Source: Clostridiaceae bacterium
Lineage (GTDB): Bacteria; Bacillota; Clostridia; DSM-8532
Reading direction: 5' to 3'
DNA length: 64,000 nucleotides
NCBI GenBank assembly: GCA_012521105.1
Contig: JAAYNA010000063.1
Location: 1-64,000, forward strand
Shown: piece by piece, positions 33,422-40,399 of the stretch
Layout: every line of letters begins with the position of its first letter
How positions within the stretch are numbered: the stretch's first letter is position 1
Position numbers and translations under genes: made by a program
The notes under the pieces: generated by a model
What the model was told of the DNA's origin: nothing
What the model saw: only the letters and a program-made list of their open reading frames with translations
Databases searched by the model: none

Positions 33422-35257
33422 ATGGGTAATAAACGAATAATCCGAAATTTAATAGTTTCTGCATTGTTTTTTCTAACTTTCTGGTTCGGAATACTTCCGA
33501 TAATTACAGGGCAGGAGTTTGAAGAACGATATTTAAAGGAAAACCAGCCAAAAGGGGAAAACCAGTTCGGGCTGGTTGTTTTCGGTACCGAGCCTGAAGG
33601 TATAGCAGCAGCTTTGTCAGCAGCAAGAATGGGGCTTAAAACTTTGCTGATAACAGAGGACATGGATCCCAGCAGTTCCATAGAATCAGCAATAATTGCG
33701 TACACTTCTCCTGATTATGCGGTTTTGAACCAGGAAAAAATAAACCTGAATACAGGCATATATACCGAGTTATTCGGGGAAACGGGCGGGAATTTTTCAT
33801 ACCGGGATTATACCCGTTCGGTTCAGCAAATGCTTGAAGAAGAGCCGAATATTACGGTTTTTTATAATGCATCCTGTTTATCTGTTGAAACTTATGAAAA
33901 TATGGTTAAATCGGTTTTAATTAATCACAATGGGCAGACAAAAACAATTGAAGCCTCATATTTTATAGATGCTACAGAAAACGGAGATGTATTGATGCTT
34001 TGCGGGGTGCCCTTTTTTCTTGGATCCGAAGACATAAATCTACCTGACTCGTACATGCCGGTAATGTTTAATTTTGTTATTTCAAATGTTTCCTGGGATG
34101 ATATACAGAGCATCGGTAAGCATAGCCAGAATATGTATGACTTTCAGCAGGTTTTAAGTCAATACCAAAGACACAGTAAAAAAACAAAAATTTCAAATAT
34201 AAGTTTTATAGGACAACCCGGTGATGAAATAGTTGTAAGCGGTATACGTATGCATCAGGTGAATGTCAATAATGGTTCACTGCTAAGTGAAGATTTTAAT
34301 AATGCCTTAAACGAGGCGAAAATGCTAACGGCCTTTTTAAAAACGGCTTTTACCCCTTTTGAGAACTGTTTATTTAAAACCGGGCCATCAAGCTTTTATG
34401 TTCCGGAATACAGGCATTTTGAGGGGCGGTATACGTTAACCGTTGAGGATATTCTGGAAAACAGAAATTTTCCTACCAAGATAGTAATGGCATCAGGACC
34501 CATCAATGCCGAGAAGTTTATAAGTGCCGAGGTATCGGAAGAATTCTCATATATACTTGGGAACCCTGTTGTTTACAGTATTCCTCTTGAATGCTTTATT
34601 CCCAGAGATTTTGATAATTTATTAATGGCAGGCAAAAAAGCCTCTTACTCCTCATTAGCCGCAACAAGCGCAGGCAGGATGGCTGTAAGTATAACAGGCG
34701 GACAGGCACTGGGTATCACTGCAGCATACTGTTTACTTAATGATATGACCCCGGTAGAATTATGCCAGGCTGATGAGAATGTAATAAAAGATTATCATAA
34801 ACTATTAAAAAGATTGGGTATTACTCTGATAGATTTTGATGAAAGTAACCCAAACGCAAATCACTGGGCATGGCCTGCGGTAAAAGAGCTTGTTAAGTAT
34901 GGTCTTGTTGCAGGAGGCATGGATAATGATTATCTGTTCGATATGGAAGCATACCAGGAAAACCTTGTTACATTGATAATAAATCTGATTGTAAAAGAAG
35001 CACCCGATAAATATTCACTCAGGCTGGACAATCGTGTCAGACCTTATTCCACGGAAGATTTGCTTACAGGTGAAAAAGCCTGTGAAATTCTTTTAAAAAC
35101 ACTGGATATTCCATATGATACAGGTCATGCATACAAAACCGCAAAGGAAAGAAATTTGATTCCCGATGAGGTTTTGCAGAAATTAAAACCTGAATCCTTT
35201 GTTACAATGGATTTTGTTTATGTCCTTACTGTACATATAGTCGATTTATTGCAATAA
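33422..35257 (+). CDS. Membrane-anchored FAD-dependent oxidoreductase with SLH-like C-terminus
   Basis: A 611-residue protein. A basic N-terminus and one hydrophobic segment (about 8-28) are followed by an FAD_oxidored-type domain (about 38-450) whose dinucleotide loop reads FGTEPEGIAAALSAARMG, with FIDATENGDVL typical of the family and a C-terminal FAD-binding region (SYSSLAATSAGRMAV). From about 475 the sequence (NHWAWPAVKELVKYGLVAGG, then a second diverged repeat) resembles S-layer homology domains. The topology suggests the flavin domain is outside the membrane, with no twin-arginine motif. Substrate unknown. No strong ribosome site is visible. Confidence 0.75.
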   Translation: MGNKRIIRNLIVSALFFLTFWFGILPIITGQEFEERYLKENQPKGENQFGLVVFGTEPEGIAAALSAARMGLKTLLITEDMDPSSSIESAIIAYTSPDYAVLNQEKINLNTGIYTELFGETGGNFSYRDYTRSVQQMLEEEPNITVFYNASCLSVETYENMVKSVLINHNGQTKTIEASYFIDATENGDVLMLCGVPFFLGSEDINLPDSYMPVMFNFVISNVSWDDIQSIGKHSQNMYDFQQVLSQYQRHSKKTKISNISFIGQPGDEIVVSGIRMHQVNVNNGSLLSEDFNNALNEAKMLTAFLKTAFTPFENCLFKTGPSSFYVPEYRHFEGRYTLTVEDILENRNFPTKIVMASGPINAEKFISAEVSEEFSYILGNPVVYSIPLECFIPRDFDNLLMAGKKASYSSLAATSAGRMAVSITGGQALGITAAYCLLNDMTPVELCQADENVIKDYHKLLKRLGITLIDFDESNPNANHWAWPAVKELVKYGLVAGGMDNDYLFDMEAYQENLVTLIINLIVKEAPDKYSLRLDNRVRPYSTEDLLTGEKACEILLKTLDIPYDTGHAYKTAKERNLIPDEVLQKLKPESFVTMDFVYVLTVHIVDLLQ

Positions 35258-35325
35258 ACCACTTGTTTGTCCTTGCTCTGACTGCACAGCTCCTGTAAAT
35301 GAAGAGTATTGCGCAATATCTTTAC

Positions 35326-35365
35326 GCATTACCTTACAGTAACTTTACGCTAACTCCGGTAATGC
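35326..35365. terminator. Hairpin between convergent genes at 35.3 kb
   Basis: GCATTACC and GGTAATGC form an 8-bp stem with a 24-base loop between the convergent FAD oxidoreductase and DUF3810 genes. A palindrome TATTGCGCAATA lies just before it. T-runs are lacking on both sides. Confidence 0.35.
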
Positions 35366-35377
35366 TGCCTGTCAGGC

Positions 35378-36502
35378 TTATATGGAATTATTCTCAAGAT
35401 AATGGGCTATCAGAAGATCTACAAATTTACCGTAACTTTGCATTCCTTCGGGCTGATTGTTGCTTTTCAGATAGGCTTCGTTCATCTTGTCGGCAATTTT
35501 CGTGGCCGTATCTTTTTGGTGTTTGTTCCAGAAGTCCCTGATTTCATTCTGATCCTTTTTTATATCTTCGCTTAAAAGCTCGGATATTTCCCGATACAGC
35601 TCAGGAGACTGCCTGTATAATGCATTTCCGGTGTAAGTTAAAGCAGAAAGATACCCTGAGTACTTAAACAGTATATCAGGGTGACTTTTACAGGCCAGGA
35701 AAGCAACATAATTTGCCTCATCTTCAAAAGTAATTCCCATCTGGTGAGCAATTTCATGACATGCGGTATGGGGCAGGGTAACCAACGGAGGTTCAATGTT
35801 TATATTCGGCTCTCCTGTTATAAAACTATACACCCCGGTATATCCCGATATTGTTTGTATCCTTGAAAAAAGAAGCCCTTTAACCCTTACCCTGCTTGTG
35901 TGAAACAGATCAAATTTTTCGGTAAGAGGCAAATAGCCTTCCCATGCGGTTTCAAGAACATTTTTTACTTTCGTCCTGTCCGAGCTGGTATCCTGAACAC
36001 TTGACAACACACTACGTATATCATTTGCTTTTAATATTAAGGCTTTGTAGGTTTCGGCCAGATCTTCCACCGAGGTTTCCCTGACATCAAGCCCAAGCTG
36101 ATCCTTAGGAGGCAGGCGGTAGTTATTAAGGTTCCATAAAAACTGGAACAGAAAAAGACCTATGGCTAAAAGTAAAATAACCAGAGTTACGAAATTTAAC
36201 ATTTCTTTGACAAATTCTCTTTTAAAGACCGAACGGATAAGCCTTGCAAATCGGTAAATCCCGAAAACAATCAGGGCAATAATAACTAATTCATAAAGGG
36301 AAAAAGGAAAGAAATTTGCAATGGATGTCTGGATTTTAGAACTGACAGGATATATCCCTCTTGAAAAATATTTCTCAATCAGGTCTGGGTAATGCGAACC
36401 TATTTTTTTTGCAGCCTGCGATAATAAAATCAGTACTGCAGATATAATAAGCAATATTATTTCTCTTTTTTCGTCATATTTATTGGAAGTATTGCCCAGC
36501 AT
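35378..36502 (-). CDS. DUF3810 family membrane metalloprotease-like protein
   Basis: A 374-residue DUF3810 protein. Three N-terminal hydrophobic segments (about 15-32, 65-85, 98-122) precede a soluble domain with HEIAH (a HExxH zinc-protease motif) and a downstream Glu in EDEANYVAF, matching a gluzincin-like layout (HEIAHQMGITFEDEAN). Presumably an active zinc peptidase facing outside the membrane; no substrate is known to me. It begins one base after the stop of the tagA-like gene, so they are co-transcribed. Confidence 0.85.
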   Translation of the reverse strand: MLGNTSNKYDEKREIILLIISAVLILLSQAAKKIGSHYPDLIEKYFSRGIYPVSSKIQTSIANFFPFSLYELVIIALIVFGIYRFARLIRSVFKREFVKEMLNFVTLVILLLAIGLFLFQFLWNLNNYRLPPKDQLGLDVRETSVEDLAETYKALILKANDIRSVLSSVQDTSSDRTKVKNVLETAWEGYLPLTEKFDLFHTSRVRVKGLLFSRIQTISGYTGVYSFITGEPNINIEPPLVTLPHTACHEIAHQMGITFEDEANYVAFLACKSHPDILFKYSGYLSALTYTGNALYRQSPELYREISELLSEDIKKDQNEIRDFWNKHQKDTATKIADKMNEAYLKSNNQPEGMQSYGKFVDLLIAHYLENNSI

Positions 36503-36503
36503 T

Positions 36504-37247
36504 TTATCTCGCTTTCTTTAAAAAACGCTTTTTAAATGTTAAAACCATAAACCGTGGCAAGTCCATCATTCGTTTAATTCTCCTCGGTTCCCGTATGAGC
36601 CTGTGCAGCCACTCAAACCCTGCTTTCCTGATAAATTCAGGAGTCAATGATACCTTACCGGCAAAAACATCAATGCTTCCACCAACACCAATTAAAACTT
36701 TACAGTTAAGACGATACATATTACTGTTGATCCAAATTTCCTGTTTTGGAGCACCTAATCCAACAAGCACAATATCAGGCTCGGCGCTGTTTATTTTTTG
36801 AACGACATCACTTTCTTCTTCGGGTTTAAAATATCCATGATCGTATCCTGCTATTTTTATTTTTTTATACTCTGCAATTATATTCACTGCAGCCATTTCT
36901 GCTACACCGGGTTGACCGCCCAGTATATAGAAACTTACGTTTTTCCCCGAGAATACTTTAAACAAATTTTTAACCAAATCAATTCCAGAGACCTTCTCTT
37001 TAAGAGGTGTCTTTAATATCCTTGAAGCCAGTATAACCCCTGCTCCATCGGCCACTAACAGCTCTGCAGCATTGAGAATGTTTTTGAATTCTAAATTTCT
37101 CTGTGCCTGCATTATTATTTCCGAATTGGGAGTGTATACCGCCCTTGGAACAGAGCCATCCTCTTCAACCCAGTCCTGGATTAATTGAACAGCCTCGCGC
37201 ATCGTAACATTATGGATTTTAACACCGTGGATGTCTATTTTATTCAT
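36504..37247 (-). CDS. tagA: WecG/TagA/CpsF family glycosyltransferase
   Basis: A 247-residue GT26-family membrane-associated glycosyltransferase. Motifs are YTPNSEI, VADGAGVILASR (catalytic Asp region), GGQPGVAE, VGLGAPKQE and GVGGSIDVFAG with FEWLHRLIREPRRI at the C-terminus. In Bacillus TagA adds ManNAc to lipid-linked GlcNAc, committing to wall teichoic acid; here the acceptor could be another polyprenyl-linked wall glycan. ATG start with a GGAGG-type site upstream (read on the minus strand). First gene of a two-gene minus-strand operon. Confidence 0.9.
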   Translation of the reverse strand: MNKIDIHGVKIHNVTMREAVQLIQDWVEEDGSVPRAVYTPNSEIIMQAQRNLEFKNILNAAELLVADGAGVILASRILKTPLKEKVSGIDLVKNLFKVFSGKNVSFYILGGQPGVAEMAAVNIIAEYKKIKIAGYDHGYFKPEEESDVVQKINSAEPDIVLVGLGAPKQEIWINSNMYRLNCKVLIGVGGSIDVFAGKVSLTPEFIRKAGFEWLHRLIREPRRIKRMMDLPRFMVLTFKKRFLKKAR

Positions 37248-37369
37248 ATGTCTTATCCTCCGTTGTGCTTTTAGCTAGTTTATTATATCCTATTTTTTTA
37301 TTTGAGAAAAGAGACAAAAGAGGAACAAGTGTCTGATTCCGGCATGTATAATGTATGTAACATTCTCGT

Positions 37370-37462
37370 AGCATCTCCTTTCCGGCATCTGTGATATGCT
37401 TGTCGGACCTTTAGATTCAGCTCTGGCTCAGTAACACACTTTGATCCATACTGCATACCAGG
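37370..37462 (+). repeat. Dispersed repeat, module 0 (related to 17988-18101)
   Basis: AGCATCTC, TCCGG-CATCTGTG and TAGATTC-GCT occur in the same order and spacing as in the element at 18.0 kb, and CAGTAACAC and TACTGC plus CCAGG follow similarly. The first 55 bases are roughly 75% alike by eye. The flanking inverted repeats of the 18.0 kb copy are not present here. Confidence 0.5.
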
Positions 37463-37531
37463 AAGTTGAGAGCGGAAAGCTGAGCGACCCGGGATATGGA
37501 GACCGCAACGCAGAACTTTTTTAGTAAAAAA

Positions 37532-37593
37532 GGGCGGATGTTTGGCAGGTGCTTTGGTGCGCAAGTGAAGCAAAACACCTGAAGCAGGACCGC
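37532..37593 (+). repeat. Dispersed palindromic repeat, module 1
   Basis: A hairpin-forming segment (CAGGTGCTTTG opposite CAAAACACCTG) whose reverse complement recurs at 5720-5782. Two blocks, GGCAGGTGCTTTG and GAAGCAGGACC, are identical between the copies. Confidence 0.6.
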
Positions 37594-37609
37594 TGACCAA
37601 TACTGTGAA

Positions 37610-37652
37610 GATTTTGTGCAATGCCCGAAACAGACGTTTTATATGCAAGAGC
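37610..37652 (+). repeat. Dispersed repeat, module 2
   Basis: A 43-base segment matching the reverse complement of 61236-61278 at 39 of 43 positions by eye, including TTGTGCAATGCCCGAAACAG and ATATGCAAGAGC. Unlike the 61.2 kb copy, it has lost the second long palindrome arm. Confidence 0.75.
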
Positions 37653-37686
37653 AGTATAGTCGTGGCATCATAACGATGTGATGCAA

Positions 37687-37715
37687 TTGCAAGCAATTGA
37701 TTCGGTTGTTATAAT
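37687..37715 (+). promoter_or_regulatory. Probable promoter of pcrA
   Basis: TTGCAA and TATAAT at 17-base spacing, about 60 bases before the ATG of pcrA and directly after the repeat modules. Confidence 0.5.
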
Positions 37716-37776
37716 AAATTTGCGTATAGTAGTTTTACTTTAACGACAAAAATTTGACTAAATCGGAGGAACTAAG

Positions 37777-39978
37777 ATGGAGCTTATTCAGGGTTTGAAC
37801 CCTCAGCAAAAAGAGGCAGTGCTGCATACCGAAGGCCCGCTTTTAGTGCTGGCAGGCGCAGGTTCAGGCAAAACAAGAGTTTTGACTCATCGTATTGCTT
37901 ATTTAATTGAAGAAAAAGGAGTTTCACCATATAACATTTTAGCAATAACCTTTACCAATAAGGCTGCAAGAGAAATGAAAGAACGCATTGAAAGCATTAT
38001 TGGTCCAAGGGCGCTGGATACATGGACCGGTACCTTTCATTCCTGTTGCGTAAGAATATTGCGCAGAGAAATAGACAGAATCGGTTTTGACAGGAACTTC
38101 GTAATATACGACTCTGCTGATCAGGAAACTTTAATGAAAGATTGCCTTAACCAGTTGCAATATAATGAAAAGAACTTTCCGCCCAGAATGGTATTGTCTG
38201 AGATTAGCAGGGCAAAGGATGAATTAATATCTCCTGAAGACTACAGCTTAATGGCAGGCTCTGATTTCAGACTCAGTAAAATAGCAAAACTTTATACTCT
38301 GTACCAAAGAAAATTAAAAGCCAACAATGCTCTGGATTTTGATGATATTATAATGCATACCCTGAAAATATTTACCGATCATCCCGAGGTACTTGATTAT
38401 TACCAGAGCAAATTTAAATACATCCTTGTAGATGAATACCAGGATACTAATACCGCCCAATATATGCTGGTGAGTATGCTGGCTGCAAAGCACCATAATG
38501 TGTGTGTTGTTGGTGATGACGACCAATCAATATATGGGTGGCGCGGAGCTAATGTGCGTAATATTCTGGAGTTTGAAAAAGACTTTAAAGGTTGCAGAGT
38601 GATTAAACTTGAGCAAAATTACAGATCAACAGCAAATATATTAAATGCTGCAAACCATGTTATCAGAAACAATTACAGCCGTAGATCAAAAACACTCTGG
38701 ACGAAAAATGAGGAAGGCGATAAGATACAGGTTTTTGAAGCATCGGATGAAAGAGAAGAAGCCTGGTATGCTTCAAACCGAATAAAAAATGAGGTAAGGT
38801 CGGGAAAACGAAATTACCGGGATTTTGCCGTTCTTTACAGAATAAATGCGCAGTCCCGTGTTTTTGAAGACGCGTTCATGAAGAACGGGATACCCTATAA
38901 AATAATAGGTGGGCATAAATTCTATGATCGTAAGGAAATCAAGGATGTTATTGCATACCTGAGGGTTATTCAAAACCCGAATGATGACATAAGCCTGAAA
39001 AGAATTATAAATGTACCCAAAAGAGGAATTGGCAGGGTAACAATGGATAAAGCCGAGCAACTGGCAATAAGTAATGGGGTAAGCTTATATTCGGTAATCG
39101 TACAGCCCGAAAAATTTCCCGAGCTTTCCCGTGCGGCAGAAAGGCTGAAGGCATTCACAGATACGCTGGCAAGGTTCAGGACTATGCTCTCGTATACAAA
39201 TCTGATTGAATGGATTAAAATGGTTATAGAAGAAAGCGGTATTATCCGGGAACTGGAGCAGGAAGGAACTGTGGAGGCTAAAACCCGCGTCGAAAATATT
39301 CGGGAGTTCCAATCGGTTGCGGTAGAATATGTTAACAACAGTGAACAAGAAGAGCCTTCCCTTGAGGATTTCTTAGCGCATATTTCCCTTATTGCCGATG
39401 TCGACGACATAAACGAAGAGGCTGACAGGGTTGTTCTTCTCACAATGCATAGTGCCAAAGGGCTTGAATTTCCGGTGGTCTTTCTTACAGGCATGGAGGA
39501 GGGATTATTTCCAAGCAGCCGTTCCTTTGGCGAGGAACATGAGATGGAAGAGGAACGCCGGCTCTGCTATGTGGGAATTACAAGAGCAAAAGAAAAGCTA
39601 TATCTTTCATACGCCAAATCAAGAATGTTATTTGGAAACACAACATACACAAGCCCTTCAAGGTTTTTTGATGAAATTCCGCCCGAGTTACTTGATTATC
39701 CCGAAAGTGGGTCATTAAACGATAACAACATGTTAAAATCATTGAACCAGGTAACAGGACTGGATACCTGGAAACAGCGCACTGCTTCCTTTTCACAGGC
39801 ACAGGAAATTGAGCCATGCAATGTTGAAGTGGGTGATCGCGTTATACATAAAAAATTTGGTGAAGGTACTGTAACAAAAAAAGAGCCCGAAGGTTCAGAT
39901 TTTAAGCTGGAAATAAACTTTGATGCATATGGGATGAAAAGGTTAATGGCATCCTTCGCAAGACTAAAGCGATTGTAA
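37777..39978 (+). CDS. pcrA: ATP-dependent DNA helicase PcrA/UvrD
   Basis: A 733-residue SF1A 3'-5' helicase for DNA repair and removal of blocked replication or transcription complexes. It has the Q motif (LNPQQKEAV), Walker A AGAGSGKT, TFTNKAA, Walker B VDEYQDTN, GDDDQSIYGWRGA, LEQNYRS, LLTMHSAKGLEF and VGITRAKEKLYL. A C-terminal Tudor-like module (VEVGDRVIHKKFGEGTVTK) is the RNA-polymerase-binding tail of PcrA. CGGAGGA precedes the ATG. It is single, divergent from tagA. Confidence 0.96.
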   Translation: MELIQGLNPQQKEAVLHTEGPLLVLAGAGSGKTRVLTHRIAYLIEEKGVSPYNILAITFTNKAAREMKERIESIIGPRALDTWTGTFHSCCVRILRREIDRIGFDRNFVIYDSADQETLMKDCLNQLQYNEKNFPPRMVLSEISRAKDELISPEDYSLMAGSDFRLSKIAKLYTLYQRKLKANNALDFDDIIMHTLKIFTDHPEVLDYYQSKFKYILVDEYQDTNTAQYMLVSMLAAKHHNVCVVGDDDQSIYGWRGANVRNILEFEKDFKGCRVIKLEQNYRSTANILNAANHVIRNNYSRRSKTLWTKNEEGDKIQVFEASDEREEAWYASNRIKNEVRSGKRNYRDFAVLYRINAQSRVFEDAFMKNGIPYKIIGGHKFYDRKEIKDVIAYLRVIQNPNDDISLKRIINVPKRGIGRVTMDKAEQLAISNGVSLYSVIVQPEKFPELSRAAERLKAFTDTLARFRTMLSYTNLIEWIKMVIEESGIIRELEQEGTVEAKTRVENIREFQSVAVEYVNNSEQEEPSLEDFLAHISLIADVDDINEEADRVVLLTMHSAKGLEFPVVFLTGMEEGLFPSSRSFGEEHEMEEERRLCYVGITRAKEKLYLSYAKSRMLFGNTTYTSPSRFFDEIPPELLDYPESGSLNDNNMLKSLNQVTGLDTWKQRTASFSQAQEIEPCNVEVGDRVIHKKFGEGTVTKKEPEGSDFKLEINFDAYGMKRLMASFARLKRL

Positions 39979-40076
39979 GGAGCTAACGGCTATTTTCCTT
40001 TCGTGTAAAACATAATTATTTCCTGCTGCGGGTATACTTCTAAAGAATGCTTAGCTAGGTTTGGGAGGGGATTGTA

Positions 40077-40292
40077 TTGAGTAAATCCATGTCACCTGAT
40101 GAACTTAAGCACATAGGAGAAAACTGCAGCCAATATCAGCAGCAAAGACGTGCTTCCAGTGCTGTTATGAGATTATACGAGGAAGAAGGCATTTCGTGCA
40201 GTACCTGCAGGAATTGGTCGGGTTTCAGATGCGTAATTGACGCATTTGACAATGTAGCTGCAAACATAGGTATACTCTCTGAAGAAGAATAA
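40077..40292 (+). CDS. Small cysteine-containing hypothetical protein
   Basis: A 71-residue soluble protein with Cys spacing C-x(n)-CSTC-x(7)-C (ENCSQY, SCSTCRNW, FRCVID), which could hold a metal. TTG start with GGGAGGGG upstream. It lies between pcrA and spoIIE. Function unknown. Confidence 0.65.
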   Translation: MSKSMSPDELKHIGENCSQYQQQRRASSAVMRLYEEEGISCSTCRNWSGFRCVIDAFDNVAANIGILSEEE

Positions 40293-40335
40293 ATTTTAAA
40301 ATTTCCGGGAAAAACTGTAAAACGACACCGAAAGA

Positions 40336-40377
40336 CATTAGTAATCTGTATAATCGTTATTATATAGATTACTAATG
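40336..40377. promoter_or_regulatory. 42-bp dyad upstream of spoIIE
   Basis: A symmetric dyad with outer arms CATTAGTAATCT/AGATTACTAATG (12 bp, perfect), inner arms TATAAT/ATTATA and centre CGTT. It lies 22 bases before the spoIIE ATG and contains a TATAAT (40349-40354) that could be the -10 of spoIIE. AACGACA at 40321, 21 bases upstream, resembles a Spo0A box at 5 of 7 positions. It may be an operator, an mRNA hairpin, or a terminator without a T-run. Confidence 0.6.
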
Positions 40378-40399
40378 ATAAACCGGGAGGTCGTTTTTC

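Larger units (their letters stand above)
37248..37776. other. 529-base non-coding spacer with repeat modules
   Basis: This divergent spacer between tagA and pcrA holds three segments related to other intergenic regions (37370-37462, 37532-37593, 37610-37652) and a promoter-like sequence before pcrA. An open minus-strand frame across it (37298-37696) is not credible as a gene. Confidence 0.7.

Noticed and set aside
35305-35322. TATTGCGCAATA as another copy of repeat module 2
   Set aside because: Only one palindromic arm resembles GATATTGTGCAATG and the rest of the module is absent; chance cannot be excluded.
37298-37696. Minus-strand open frame of 132 codons in the tagA-pcrA spacer
   Set aside because: It covers three repeat modules that occur in non-coding spacers elsewhere, in other frames and orientations, and has no ribosome site.
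40321-40327. Spo0A box before spoIIE
   Set aside because: AACGACA matches the TTCGACA form at only five of seven positions; too weak to annotate as a site, though its spacing to TATAAT is noted with the dyad.
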